Under the pieces are notes generated by a model. It did no database searches, was not told where the DNA came from, and saw nothing but the letters and a program-made list of their open reading frames with translations. Positions 1 to 11,908 of a stretch of 64,000 nt of DNA are shown here, in pieces (positions within the stretch are counted from its first letter, which is position 1; each line of letters starts with the position of its first letter). The stretch spans positions 2,686,363 to 2,750,362 of the forward strand of contig NW_003314267.1 of assembly GCF_000143415.4 (NCBI RefSeq), read 5' to 3'. The position numbers were made by a program, and so were the translations under genes. The stretch comes from Selaginella moellendorffii (Eukaryota; Streptophyta; Lycopodiopsida; Selaginellales; Selaginellaceae).

Positions 1-3000
1 GGGAAGAGATTGAGAGCCTCTGCGAGAACGTAGCCTGTCCATGCCAGTATCTGAAAGACCTTGAGAGCGTCCGCGTAGTTGCTGCGTCCTTTTTTAACTA
101 GCAGCGAGACGTACCACAGTCCGGTTGCATTCGCAAGGTGGAGTCCACACTGCGAGAGTCCGAAGAGGATGCCACCTTTCTGAGCACGTATGAAGCTCTG
201 CTTGAGTGGCTGACTCAACTGGTCCTGAAACACACCGAGGATCTTGGCTTCAGCGCAGAATGATGCTAGAGTTCTTATGTTGCTGACTGCTTCGCCAGCG
301 ACGTTGCTTGCTTTTGCATGTAGCTTTTCCAGGTCTCCTGCGAAGCCTTTTTGCAGGAATCCTTGCTGCAAGAGTGGTTATGTCTATTGTGCACTGGGAT
401 GAAAAGCATGCATACCTTCATTGACCCGCCGACCATTGAAAACGGAAACGTAGCAATGGTTATTATTGCCATTTCCCATTTTATTCTGAACCCGAGTGCC
501 ATAGCCAAGCAGATTGATGTGGTGTATTGAAGTAGCAAGCACACCCTGTCACTCATTGCTGTTCGGACGCTTGATGCATTCGAGGAAAGTTGAGCCGTGA
601 GTGCATTGCTTGTATTTTCTTCCTTGTCAAACCACTCTATTTCGTTCTCCAAAATGGCTGTCAACAAGTCGAGAGTGAGCGATGTTTGTGGCGTGTTGCT
701 CCTACCTGTAAAAGCATGTTCTTCGAGTTTTTGACTGATGCTTTCCGCTGCCTTAGCATATAAATAATGCTGAAAAATGTTCGTGCAGATGGCAGTAGCT
801 CCCAGCGCAGTGATAATTGCGCACCATCTGTTCACTTTGTGCATGGACCCGGGCTGGTAGTAAAGTTGGACTACCTCGATGAGGAAAAGAGCGAATAGCG
901 GATTGATGCAGCCTGTAACCAGAGCTGCTACACTGCCCGTTGATAACTCAAGCCAGTTTCTCCCTGCCAACTTACAAAGTTGCCACAGCGAACTCCAGCG
1001 ACGCAGCTCAATTTCGGACTGTTGGTTTTTTGGTTCCTGTGAAAGAAGCGGGGAGTTGCCTGTGCGGTCTAGAGAAGGTCTGTAGGGAGACAAGCTCGAA
1101 GGTTGAAAATACGTCTCTGGCCTGTTCACCACAAGTAAGCAGCTGAATTTTCAGAGCACAAACTTTCGTGATTACTCACTGTTTATGGTTGTCCTTGTTC
1201 CTTTCTTGTAGACGCACCAGTGTAGCATATGCTCCTTCCTTTTGAAGAAGCTGCTCGTGAGTTCCAAGCTCAATCACCTTGCCTTTTGAGAAAACTGCAA
1301 TTTTCTTGGCGTTCTGAATCGTGGAGAGTCGGTGTGCAACAGTTATCGCCGTGCGATTCACCATGACAGCGTCAAGAGCGTCCTTCACCTTATGCTCCGA
1401 TTCGATATCCAGTGCACTTGTTGCTTCGTCGAGCAGCAAAATGGTAGGATTCTTAACGATCATCCTCGCTAATGCAATTCGTTGCTTTTGACCACCAGAG
1501 AGCTGCGCAGTACTATATCCCACCTAGTTTCCCGCCGACGATTCTTGAGAACATCAACAGGTATTTAGCTTCTCTCTTACCTGAGTCTCAAAACGTTCAG
1601 GCAGCTGCATGATAAATCCGATTGCATTTGATGCTGTAGCAGCAGCTTCAATTTCTTCATCAGTTGCATCTATCTTTCCAAGTCTGATGTTTTCTTTTAT
1701 GCTGGTGGCAAACAGGACGGGTTCTTGTGCTACCACGCCAATGTTCTTTCTCAACCATTTGAGTTGTAGGTGCGCTATATTCCTTCCATCTAGTCGTATT
1801 TCTCCTGATATTTTGTGTTTTCCGTTTTTTCTCAGAGAGCTTCAAGAGGTGATTTAAAAAAGTACCTGAAATTGGATTGTAGAATCGCTGAAGAAGAGAG
1901 ATTACTGTGCTCTTCCCTGAGCCGCTTTCACCGACCAACGCCACAGAACTTCCAGCGGGTACTTCAAGGGACAAGCCTTGAAATATTGTAACGTCCGGGC
2001 GTGCTGGATAGTGGAAGTGGATTTCATCGAACTCGATATATCCATCCAGCTTTTCAGGGACCTCGCCCTCAATATTTCTGCTGTCGATCTTTGACGCACG
2101 GTCGATGATATTGAAGATGTTGTAAGCTGCTACTCTGCCTCTCGAGAATACCTGCAACTCTGGAGTTGTCTGTCCAAGGGCCCTGGTACGTAAAAATTTA
2201 ACATAAGTTCTTCATGATCTGCTCTGACTGATGTGCTTGCAGCTTACATGCCACCAAAGACGATGCAAAACACCGCAGTCAGAATCTTCCCTCCGTCGAT
2301 GTGTCCTTTGGAGACGAGAATGCTACCGCACCAGAGCTCCAATGCCCAAGAACAGTTGACAATTCCAAGCGTAAGTCCAAGTCCCATCCCTCGGATCAAC
2401 CCGCCTCTTTCCCCGATTTTCCTAGCGGCTTGTAGCGCATCAGAGAAGGAGGTGAGAGCACGAGACTCTTGAACGAAAGAGTAGACCGTTCTGATCTGTG
2501 ATATTGTCTGTCTAGCAGGAAACAATGTAACGGTGAGAAGAACCACGGCGAGACGAATCCTTTTACCTGCTCGGCAATGGAGCTTGCTTGAGCATGCGAC
2601 GCCTGGCTCCGTGTAAACATTGCGGTGTACAACCGGGTGTACACGGCCCCAGTTCCGGCAAGCAGTGGTACCGTAGCAATCGCCAGGAGTGCTATTTGCC
2701 AGCCATTGAAAAGCGCCACTACGACTCCGCCGATGAAAGTCGCCATGTTGTGTATGAATCCACCAACCTGTTTTCATCATCACGTTTATTCTGCGAGTCT
2801 GTCTACAACTTGAGGTACCTTCTCGCCCATCGCATCTTGAACTAGAAGTATATCACTGGCTATGTGATTAACGATGCTTCCCGTGTTTGCTTCAGTATCG
2901 AAGAACGCAACCTCTTGGTGCAGCAGTGACTCCAGGTATCTCACTCGGATCCGGCTCGACTGTCGCTCCCCCGTGTACAGCCAACACCAAACTTCTGCTC

Positions 3001-3453
3001 GGGCCAACAAGATCAAGAGAGAAGGAGCAAGGAGAAATCAGTCAGCTCTCACCTAGCCAAGTGACCCATCCAGAATTGAGCGCCACGATAAACATAGCGA
3101 TCGCGAACTGCCAGGTAATTAAGCATTACTTTTCAAAGTTCCCCGGAAGAACACTGAGCTTTGCTTTTCGTGCTTACTTTCAACACAGCCGATCCCGCCG
3201 CATCCCTGTCACTCTGATTTGTGGCGAGAGCATTGACGATCCGGCCAAAGTAGTACATGTTGATCGGAAGAACGAGGCCGTGCGCGATGGCTGCCAAGCT
3301 TCCGGTTGCCATGAGCAAGCAATCGAGGCCATCGGCATACTTGAAGAGCTTCCGGAAAGAGACCTGCATTTTTTTTTGATGGAATGGGTGGGAGCTGCAA
3401 AGTGACACACTAATAAGAACGAAAGATGGTGGATATGCTCCAAGAATCTCCAT
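1..3453 (-). CDS. ABCB-type (MDR/P-glycoprotein) ABC transporter, 3' end outside window
   Basis: Full-size ABC exporter of the plant ABCB class, expected to pump small molecules across a membrane using ATP. Reading leftwards on the minus strand, the first transmembrane domain lies at about 3366-2190. The first nucleotide-binding domain lies at about 2160-1180, with Walker [10 protein letters not shown] near 1920, the signature LSGGQKQR near 1500, Walker B LLLDEATS near 1430 and the H-loop AHRLST near 1330. The second transmembrane domain covers about 1080-1. The second nucleotide-binding domain lies beyond position 1. Introns are short; for example, removing about 66 nt at 1795-1860 restores the frame between PISG and EIRLDG. 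The start is uncertain: the exon beginning near 3366 is preceded by an acceptor, and the ATG at 3453 is only the most upstream candidate. No disabling change was seen. A broken inverted copy of its 5' part lies at 34930-35300. Confidence 0.85.
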
Positions 3454-6310
3454 TCCAACAACAGTGAACTCCGCCGCCGTCGATCTTTAACTTTAACAAT
3501 AAGGTCCGTTTGCACGTAAACTATTTTATTCGTTATTAAAGTTCTTCCAGATATAATTATAGCTTATGGTTTTTGTTATGAAACTTTTTATATGACGCAT
3601 TGTGTGGCCATTTTACAAGTCAATTGCTGGTATGGATCTCCACACATTTGGCGAGTCCCATCCTCAAAGAAACTGGAAGAAAGGGCTCTCTCGGCACTCC
3701 ATCTCTCCTCCGGCTCCCAAACCAGCATGTTGTCCAGCAGCTCAAGAATATCTTCGTCGCCAATCTCCCTGTGGAGCCTCTCCTTGATCTCCTCTACCAC
3801 CCTGTAAAGCTCTCTGGCGGCGTGGCTCTCGCGTACAACGCTGAAAGGGTTGTACCCTAGAACCAGCTCCGCGAGGATCACTCCAGCGCCCCACACGTCC
3901 ACGCCACTTCCCAGCTCTTGGGTGTCGCCCAGGATGATCTCCGGCGCGTTGTAGGCCAGCGTTCCAATCGTTTCTGGGTCTCTTGGGGGCGTCGTCACCC
4001 TTCTCGCGTGATCAAAGTCGCACAGCTTCACCTTGGTGCCCTCCTTGTTGATCAGGACGTTGGCGGTCTTGATGTCCTGATGAACGATGCCATGCTCGTG
4101 CATGTAGGCTAGGGCTTGAAGGATCTGCTCGATGATCGTCTTGATCTCCTCCCTGTTGAGGGTTCTCTTCATAAGCATGCCCAATCTCTTCTTGAACTTG
4201 TAGAGATCCCCAAACATGTGCTCGAACACCATGTACGTTTTACCTCCAATCGAGCCCACGTCCAGAAGCTTGACGATGTTTCCATGTTGACATTCTTGCA
4301 GAAGACCATAGACCAGCTTCGTTTCCTCGTGTAGATTTAGATGCTCTACCATCTCTTTGATGGCGACCTTCTCCATAGTGTCGAGATTTATCCCCTCTCT
4401 CACCGTTCCACCGGTACCACGCCCCAGCCTTGTCGAGTAATCGATTGAGTATCGCGTCATCTCTCTTACTTCGTTGTGACGATAAAAATTAAGGGTGAGC
4501 TCATTAGCACGACGCTTTAGTACAAAGTTTTCCCTTTTTGACTAACTAAATGAAGCCCTCCTTTTTCTGTTAAAGAATATATTTAAATTACTTATTAAAA
4601 GTTAACAGATATCTTGAATATCCAGATTCGATATCCACCTTGTCAGGCCTTTGTGTTACTTGTAGCTCGCTCTCTACTGATGATACTTCTGGCACTGCTC
4701 GTAGCTCCTGTCCAAAAGAAGCAATCGCGCTGCGGTCTATGGTGCTCACGTCCATCACGCTGCTGTGATCTTTGTTTCTCTTCTTTGCTGCCTTCTTCCA
4801 GTTGTGAATCGAGTCCACTATGTGTTCCTGAAATATTGCTCTCTTGTAGTTGGATCCCATCTATGCACGAGCATTGTCGTCAGTATACATGCGGTGAGAT
4901 TTAAAACTTTGCTTACCTGTGTCACAAGAGCATAGAGAGGTAACGTGCTATAGCTGCATAGTATTTGCACCAAGAACCTGATCACCAGACAATGTTACCT
5001 CTACCTGATTCACGCAAAACTTTCAAACTTACCCGGTGACAACTCGCGAATACGAGAAGATCCTATTCTGCATCAAGCAAGAGTCCCAGCCGAATTGCCA
5101 CTGAAAAATGCATTCCAGGATTACTTAACTTCCTTACAGCATTTCATTATAACTTACCCAAACCCAAAGAAAAGTGGCCAATTCAAAAGCGTCCTGTAAA
5201 AACGCAAGAGATGTCACTGTGGTGCCAATTCAAGCGGCAGAAGCCAAACCAAACCTGGAAGAGAATGAAATGGATCAGATGTAGCATCAATCGTGGTTTG
5301 TTGAACCAAAACAGTGTGTCTCGAGGTTTTAAACCTGCTATCCGTGGGCCAGACAATCCAGAATCTTCCAAAGCCAACTTAGCGATTACATATTGGAGTT
5401 TCGCTCCGACCACTAAAACCATCTGACATGGCAAAGTTTAGAAGAGATAAATTAAAACCAAAAAGAAACAAAAGAAAAGAAAAACATTATACCACGATGG
5501 GAACAAGTGACATCCAGAAAAATAAGTTGACACCTGAACAAGATTATGTTACAAACAAGAAGCGGAAATAGAAAAATTGCTGACCATGAACATCAAAAAG
5601 GAAAAAACAGACAACAAACGTCCAGAAAATGACGCTGCAAAGAGCAAAGAGAAAAAAAAGAGTGTGGCATTAGCATTGTACCAAGCACAGAACTAAATAC
5701 CTTATTCCAACAATATCTTTGAACTCATCCTCCAATGATCGAATCATGTAGCTGTGAAAATCATATCTCGGGCGTGTCTTATGCTTCTGCAACAACTCAG
5801 TGTTATTTCTTAGAGACTTTGTGATCAACTTACCGTCACAAAGCCCATACGCAAGGCCAAATAGTCCGATTTGGTTACCGACTGGCCAAATTGACGGAAG
5901 AAACAGAGCTGCAAAGACAGGAGCTTATCAAGAACTGCTCGCTCCATGATCAGAGACTACTCACCACACCAAGCAAGAGGCTGTTCCTGCTCCACAAGGA
6001 AGATGCATGGTAAGCAGCAAATGTTGATTGACGCTTTAGAGTCAAGGTTTTAGTTAACTCTGGCAATTTCAAGGTTTTAGTTAAAGAAGTTGATTTCTTT
6101 TCTGAATACGAGCATTAGTCTTACCAGCTAGCTGTTCCTGATTGTCCACATGAGTGTGAGCTTCTTCTTCCCATTTTATCCAAGTATGGACCTAATAAAA
6201 CACTAAAACCGTCAGTAAAATCACGAGGTTCACATTGACGAACCTTCATAATAGCCAAGAGCATAGTCAGACATGAGTATAAAATGTGAGTGACAGCCAT
6301 GACGAATAGA
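3025..6310 (-). repeat. Left arm of an inverted segmental duplication
   Basis: ABCB 5' exons, kinase and most of MLO, matched in reverse orientation by 32185-35247. Kinase and nearby intergenic sequence are nearly identical between arms. In the MLO part the right arm has lost exon 5 and a few bases. Confidence 0.85.
3588..4460 (-). CDS. Intronless Ser/Thr protein kinase with HQD and DFD motifs (left copy)
   Basis: A 290-residue single-exon kinase that is almost only a catalytic domain, CDK/MAPK-like in general layout. Visible motifs are the glycine loop GRGTGGTVREG, the VAIK lysine, the catalytic loop HQDIKTANVL, the magnesium-binding position read as DFD, and an APE-like NAPE followed by DVWGAGV. 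The standard HRD and DFG are therefore HQD and DFD. The catalytic and metal-binding aspartates remain, but the activation-loop arginine and the DFG glycine are replaced. Activity is possible but not assured. A second copy at 33778-34650 differs by one residue noticed (Gly to Glu in the ECQHxNIV segment). It sits between the ABCB and MLO genes on the same strand. Lack of introns in an intron-rich neighbourhood suggests a retrogene origin (inference). Confidence 0.85.
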   Translation of the reverse strand: MTRYSIDYSTRLGRGTGGTVREGINLDTMEKVAIKEMVEHLNLHEETKLVYGLLQECQHGNIVKLLDVGSIGGKTYMVFEHMFGDLYKFKKRLGMLMKRTLNREEIKTIIEQILQALAYMHEHGIVHQDIKTANVLINKEGTKVKLCDFDHARRVTTPPRDPETIGTLAYNAPEIILGDTQELGSGVDVWGAGVILAELVLGYNPFSVVRESHAARELYRVVEEIKERLHREIGDEDILELLDNMLVWEPEERWSAERALSSSFFEDGTRQMCGDPYQQLTCKMATQCVI

Positions 6311-6917
6311 AACCTGTGTAGTTGTTCAAGGCCCAGGAAAGAGATAAATGGTTCGTGGCCCTAGACAAAGAACAGGATCTTACGAAAACAAGACCAAGCC
6401 AATTGAATGAATTTACAAACCTCCGTGCAAGAGTTTTCTAGTGAAGCGAGTTCCCTCCGCCGATTGCTTACGAGCAAGTGATCAGCCTCTTTCTTGGAGG
6501 AGGATGGGAGGTGACAAGGCATGCGTTGCTTATCAAAAAAGGACGATTTGATGCAGATCTTTGAGACGTAAGACGCGGTTATGGTGATAAGAAGTGAGAT
6601 GAATCCCAGCAGCATCAACTCTGAAACAAGCATTCGTCGTTGCCATCAGAGCGTGCTTGAACAAACGAACCTTCTTTGATCTTCTCCAGTGCGGCATAGA
6701 GTGGTTTCCTCTTTGTTCTGGAGAGCCACTGCCAATCCAAGTCACATAAGATTGTTAGAGAACGATAGATCGTTACGAAATCGGGAAGAATTACTTGTCC
6801 GAGATGGTGTAGAGATCTCTCTCCTAGCAGCGAAATAACAACGAACAACGTACACACTATCGCTACTGACCATGTAGGAGTTAACTCTAGAGATCTTGAA
6901 GCGCTGCCACCTGCCAT
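4588..6917 (-). CDS. MLO: MLO-like seven-transmembrane protein
   Basis: MLO proteins are plant plasma-membrane proteins with seven transmembrane segments and a calmodulin-binding tail, known for powdery mildew susceptibility and roles in cell signalling. About thirteen short exons can be followed. Exon 1 (6917-6795) has the first membrane segment; exon 2 (6728-6671) has WLSRTKRKPLYAALEKI; exon 3 is 6620-6421; exon 4 (6360-6244) has GHEPFIS; exon 5 (6191-6125) has WIKWEEEAH. Later exons carry RQSTFAAYHAS, CFFRQFGQSV (near 5880), DFHSYMIRSLEDEF (near 5740), FWFNKPRLML (near 5290), DAFELATFLW (near 5170) and LCSYSTLPLYALVTQ (near 4940). The last exon (about 4860-4588) starts MGSNYKRAIF. No disabling change was seen, so the gene looks complete. 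An inverted, broken copy lies at 32185-33642 and a decayed copy of its 5' end at 35436-35850. Confidence 0.88.
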
Positions 6918-7077
6918 AGCTCTATCTAATACGCAGGGAGGAAATGAAACATACGCGCGCTCGAAGATATAAGTATGTTTGGTCGAGAAAGAAATCCACA
7001 CGAAAACGTGTTGGGAGTGGCCGGCCGGCCACATATCCTCCACAGACACAGGAAGGAGGAGCGAAAGGCTTCCAGCA

Positions 7078-7401
7078 CTAGCGACAAGGCACAGCGCCAA
7101 ATTCTTCTATAGTTTTGGTCGCCAGGGTGAGAATATCCATGAAAGCACTCAACGACGCTCTCAGGAATCTGGCCTCTGTGGCGGAGAATGCGACCACCAG
7201 ACGCTCACCTCTGGCCGAGATTGCTCGCTTCACTTTGTCGGGCTGAAGCTCCGCGTCCACGGCCAGCACCGCCATCACAAGCCGCGCCGAATCCTCGCTC
7301 GCGTACTGGACCTCCAGTGTGCACGAAAACGGCGAGATCGCTGCTGCCGCCGCCGCCGCCTCCAGCGCTGCCGGGGCGCCCGAAATCACTACACCCGCCA
7401 T
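7078..7401 (-). CDS. PCC1: Pcc1-like subunit of the EKC/KEOPS complex
   Basis: Small 107-residue protein matching the Pcc1/CTAG family. Pcc1 is the dimerising subunit of KEOPS, which makes the t6A modification of tRNAs decoding ANN codons. An Ala-rich leader is followed by the family core: a beta strand with LEVQYASEDSAR, then DAELQPDKVKR, LVVAFSATEARFLRASL, and the C-terminal LATKTIEEFG. Length is normal for the family. The start at 7401 (MAGVV) is preferred to the upstream in-frame ATG at 7449 because the leader starts naturally there and an AACCCTAA-type promoter motif lies at about 7424-7430. It lies 160 bp upstream of the MLO gene on the same strand. A decayed copy lies at 35870-36270. 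Confidence 0.85.
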   Translation of the reverse strand: MAGVVISGAPAALEAAAAAAAISPFSCTLEVQYASEDSARLVMAVLAVDAELQPDKVKRAISARGERLVVAFSATEARFLRASLSAFMDILTLATKTIEEFGAVPCR

Positions 7402-7921
7402 GGCCAAGAAATATTTCGCTAAAACCCTAAGTGTGACAATGTACGGCAATAGACCCCCATTGTACAGTTATTCAGTACGGCAAGCCTGTTGCAACATGTA
7501 CGGCACAATTTTCTATCCCGTTGTAGCGGGTCTGTGGCCCCTGACGTGGTTCATGGTAAATCTGAGGTGAGGTTAGATTCCTAGATTGTCATCTTTGTTT
7601 CAACTAAGAGTCATTTCTGTCCATGGTCAATTTTAAAATTGATTGTGATTCTAAAATTGTATAAACTAGGCTAGCATAGCATGACAAAATCATGGCCAAA
7701 AAGCTTGATGTTCACTAATATTTAGAGATTGTGAATCATGAGACATGAGTTAGCTTGGTTTTGGGAAGAGAAATGTGAGTGTGGAGTGACTATGATGCTG
7801 TGATGAGATGAATTATATGTAATTACTGTGTGTCGTACTGATTTTGACTAAGATGGGGATTTTGGCTAGAGTAAAAGATAAGTATTTAAATCAATTTGGT
7901 CACACAATGGGATAGCCCTGT
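7402..7921. other. Non-coding flank between Pcc1 and the retrotransposon block
   Basis: About 520 bp upstream of the Pcc1 start with no convincing gene. A stretch at about 7562-7645 is similar in direct orientation to 29858-29943 on the far side of the retrotransposon block. The last five bases (CCTGT, 7917-7921) are the left target-site duplication of element A. Confidence 0.6.
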
Positions 7922-8034
7922 TGACACAAACCACGGGAATATTCTAAGAATATTCTATGGCCTGTGGGATTTAAGGCCGTAATGCCTTTAAGGGTTGGGA
8001 GGTTGGCTTAGGGTTCGCTCTCTTGTTCGTTTCA
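7922..8034 (+). repeat. Element A 5' LTR (113 bp)
   Basis: Starts TGACAC and ends TTTCA. It contains two GAATATTC palindromes separated by three bases near its start. It pairs with 29575-29686. Confidence 0.88.
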
Positions 8035-8035
8035 G

Positions 8036-8047
8036 TGGTATTGGAGC
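8036..8047 (+). other. Element A primer-binding site
   Basis: TGGTATTGGAGC lies two bases after the LTR. It resembles the complement of the initiator tRNA-Met 3' end (TGGTATCAGAGC) with two differences. Confidence 0.65.
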
Positions 8048-8064
8048 AGCACGTTCTTTTGGGG

Positions 8065-9215
8065 ATGGCGGGTGAGCAAGACATTGATCCTGATGAGGAG
8101 TATGGCGTTAGTGATGATAGCCATGACGATGCGAAAGAGACTCTTGATGATGTTGTTGTGCGGCAAGGATGCCAGATTTCTAAGGTTTAGAGCGACATAA
8201 AGGAGGTTAAGGATTCCGTCAATCTCATTAAGGATTTCTTGCTTCGCATGATGAAACGTGTATGTACATTCCCCAATGTCCCGTAGGGACTAATACAAAA
8301 ACCGGGCATGCTGCCCGAATCTCATGCTACCTAGTGGGGTCTCCCTCATCTAAAGTGGGACTAGGCCTGCAGTAAAAGCGGCTGCGGATTTCTTGCTTCG
8401 CATGAACCCTCAAGGGTTGAATCAATTTCATGTCCGTGATTACCATTGGTACGTCAAGCATGCCAAGGATTATGGTATCGTGGAATGGAAATCATCACCA
8501 GATGTTTGTGATAGTCAAGAGGTTGATTCTTGGTTGGAATTGTGGGAAAGTCGTTGGTCTTACAATCCTTGTGAGGATAAGGTGAAAATAGATTTCTTTG
8601 TGATGAAGCTTACGGGCCATGCTTCTTCGTGGTGGAAGAACTACATCAAAGCTAATCTGAAGCTGACTTCTTGGACTGATTTGACAAAGGTTTTCCGCGC
8701 TTCGTTTGTCAAGAAGTTTGAAGAAGTTGATCTTGTGAATTAGTTGTTAGAGATCCGGCAAGGGACTCTGTCTTTGGATGCGTATGCCCACAAGTTCCGT
8801 GATCTTTGCCTTAGTCTCACAGGCATCTATAATGAGCTGCTAAAGGTGCAATGTTTTATCAAAGGATTGAGCTCGGTGGATGTGCAGTAGAAGGTCAAGA
8901 AGGATTTTCCAGCAACATTGACTGATGCTATCACTAAGGCTAGATCTTTTCGCCCGAACCGTCAGTCAACTTGGTCAACTATGGTCAACGAGATGGTCTA
9001 CGGAGTAGTCAACGTGATGACCAGCTCACCAATGCTTCATATTCGGGGAAGAAACAACCGTTGTTCTGTTATGGCTCGAAGCATGAAGATGGTAGTGAGG
9101 CTAAGAAACTTCGTTTGGACCAGCGAGAGAAGGACAAAGTGGAGGGCAATTGTTTTCGTTGCTATAGAGCTAGACATCAAAGCAAGGATTGTTCTGAAGG
9201 GGTCAAAGAATAATA
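8065..9215 (+). pseudogene. Element A gag remnant
   Basis: Begins at the ATG at 8065. The frame is broken by a TAG near 8188, by the LINE fragment at 8252-8385 and by later stops near 8742 and 8888. The retrotransposon-gag domain is visible from 8406 (FFVMKLTGHASSWW, W-rich helices). A CCHC-like zinc knuckle reads CFRCYRARHQSKDC near 9150. The matrix/capsid-like protein packages the element RNA in intact relatives; this copy cannot make it. Confidence 0.75.
8252..8385 (-). mobile_element. 3'-terminal fragment (134 bp) of a LINE-like retroelement
   Basis: Inserted in element A gag and flanked by a perfect 20-bp direct repeat (8232-8251 and 8386-8405). It is the reverse complement of the last about 130 bp of the longer copy at 12160-12545. 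The shared end is at 8252 and the truncated end at 8385, as expected for target-primed insertion with 5' truncation. No poly(A) tail is present; the 3' end reads CGTTTCA. Confidence 0.82.
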
Positions 9216-10763
9216 ATGTGACTGTGGTGGAAATTATAGGCAATGATGTGAGTGATAGTGCTTTTGGGGCCGTATTGCTTCAAGTTAGGCATTGTCTCGC
9301 ATTCATGAGCCACAAGTTTGATGCCACACAATGGAATTGACCTACTCGAGAATGCCAATATTATCTATATAGATCGGACTTCTATGTAGATTCAAATCAT
9401 CAATCTCTCCAGATGTGGATCTTTGAGGCCGCCTTGCTCGTTGGCAAGAGTTCCTGCAGGAAATGTCTGTTAAGATCCGGTACAAGCATGGAGGTGACAA
9501 TAAGGTGGCTGATGCGTTATCTAGGATGGTAAATTCTATCTCATTCGTGAAGCTATCCAGAGATCTCTTGGATGAGCTTAAGGAGTTTGCTGACTTCGAC
9601 TTCTTTATCACTGATATTCGCGCAAAGGTTTTGTTGAGGGACGCCTCTACGGATTTGAAGGGTGACAAGTTTGCGTCATTCGAAATACGAGATGGAATTC
9701 TGGTGAAGAAGGGACGTGTAGTGGTTCCTCGTGTTGACAAACTCATCAAACGGATTTTTGTTGAGTGTCATGATGTGCCAAGTGTTGGGCATCCGGGGGT
9801 ATTGAGAACGTATATGTTGGTGAAGAGGCATTTCTTTTGGCCTGGGATGAAGTCAAATGTTGAGAAGTACGTACGTGGTTGTTTGACCTGCCAAGCGGTC
9901 AAAGTTGATCATCAGAAGCTTGCTAGCCTCTATCATCCTTTACGTGTACCCGAGAATAAGTGAGATAGCATCTCGATGGACTTTATCACTGGTTTGCCCA
10001 AAACCTTTCGAGGAAATGATGCTATTTGGGTTGTTGTGGATCGTTTGACGAAGATGGCTCACTTCTTCCCTGTGAAGACAACGATAAAAACTTCTGAACT
10101 TGCTCAGTTGTTTGTAGACCGGTTTATTCAGTCTCTATGGTTTGCCAGGTGACATTGTGAGTGATCGGGATCCTAAGTTTATGTCCAAGTTTTGGCAAAT
10201 GGTCTTTGAGAAACTAAAAACTAAACTGAGCATGAGTAGTGGTGAGCATCCACAATCTGATGGGCAAACAGAGTGCATGAATCAGCTATTAGAAGATATG
10301 CTACGGTCTTTTGTGGGAAACTTGACTCAACAGGGAGTATGGGAGAAATACTTGCCTTTACTTCAGTTTGCTTACAATAGTGCTCATCAATCAGCTATTG
10401 GCATGTCCCCTTTTATGGCGATGTATGGCTATGAGCCTAGGTCTCATGTGAGTTTGAATTTGGCTTTGGTTCGGGTTCCTCATGCTTGTGATTTCCTGGA
10501 GGATATGCAAGACAAGCTTGAGTTGGCAAAATTGAACATGAGGCAAGCTCAAGAACAAGACAAAAGATTGGCTAATGAGCATCATCGTCATCAAGAGTAC
10601 AAAGTTGGTGACAAGGTTTTCCTTAAGCTGTCGGATGCACAACGGTCTCTAAAAGGAGGTGGCAGTGCCAAGTTGTCTCCACGGTATTGTGGACCTTGGA
10701 CAATTTTACAGTGTGTAGGGGATCTTGCATACACTTCGGACTTGCCAATTAGTTCGAAGATTC
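9216..10763 (+). pseudogene. Element A pol remnant: RNase H end and integrase
   Basis: Protease and most of reverse transcriptase are deleted, since gag runs almost directly into RNase H sequence near 9240 (SAFGAVLLQ). From 9463 the frame gives the end of RNase H (VADALSRM), then the H2C2 zinc domain (HPGVLRTY, CLTCQ). The integrase core follows from about 9975 ([28 protein letters not shown] and HPQSDGQTECMNQ). Stops occur near 9961 and 10140. Unlike elements B and C, this integrase has no intron at the HPQ-GQTE position. It continues after the nested insertion at 29036. Confidence 0.8.
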
Positions 10764-11908
10764 TGTAAGCCACAAATTTTTCCTTTCCAATTTGCCAGCT
10801 TATCTCGTCTATCTGACCAACTCTACCTTGGCTTGTGCTAAGTTCCCTCGCCAAGGTTCTCGCCTATGGTACCAGCTCCTACTTGGTCCTACTTGGTTTC
10901 AGCTACTCACTGCACGAGCAACGGAGTGTTAGCCATCCATCTACGGATTCCCAAATCTCTCCCAATACCCCTCCCCGGGTTAGACTGGACTTAAGGTTCG
11001 GCTACACTCCCCACAGGCACAAGCAGCCAAGCACACCAAGCCTCCAGATTCCTAACACCCCTTGGTACCACAAGACTTGATCATGGGACCCTCTAAATCC
11101 CAAGCCTTGGGTGCAGCACTTGCTTCGGGACGTCGGGGCGAAACACCATGGCCTAACGGCCCGGTATGAGTACCTCCACCCCCCCCCCCCCATCCCGAAG
11201 AAAGGTCCAAGCCCCTAGGAAGGGCGAGGACCAATGAGCCGCATGGGACTCAAGTGGGGCACCACTCCACATGAGTCGGGAGCACCGCAGTCGGTTTCCC
11301 TTTCGGGAGTGGGAGCTGCTCTTGAGCACTTCCTTGGATGGCCCCTCCGGCACGAGCGAAGTCCATGCTCACTCCCACCCAAGGTTCCTCGGTCCCAGTC
11401 TCAACCTCATAGTCGGTTTGGAACGCCAACTGGAGAGTCCCTTCAAACTGGTTCCTGGACCTCACTATCCCTACTATACTTTTGGAACCCCCTGCAGCCC
11501 CCCCCCCCTTGGGAGACACACGCTTTGGGCTTTCACCCCTTGAGCTGTATTAGTATGTGGACTTAGTCTTAGAATCAATCTTGGACTCGATCTCGGACCC
11601 GACTTCGGACTCGGTCTCGGACTCGATCTCAGACTCGATCTCGGACCCCATCTCGGACTCGACTTCGGACTCGACCTCGGACTCGGTCTCGGACCCGATT
11701 TGGGTCTCGGACTCCGTCTCGAACTCGGTCTCGATCTCGGTCTCTGATTCGGCCTCGGCTCGATCCCGGACTCTATCTCGAACTCGGTCTCAGAGTCGGT
11801 CTTGGACTAGATCTTCAACTCGGTCCCATCCGATGAACTCTTTGTCATTTCGGTCAAGCTTTCGGGGATCCTTTAGCCTACGACATCTCGGGGAGTCGGT
11901 TCCTTACA
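10764..11908 (-). repeat. LTR1 of the B/C chromovirus family (1145 bp)
   Basis: In plus orientation it starts TGTAAGCCAC and ends TTCCTTACA. The left flank GATTC (10759-10763) matches the right flank of LTR3 (29036-29040). It is the 3' LTR of element B, whose genes run on the minus strand. It carries a degenerate TCGGAC/TCGATC array at about 11570-11830. Confidence 0.88.
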
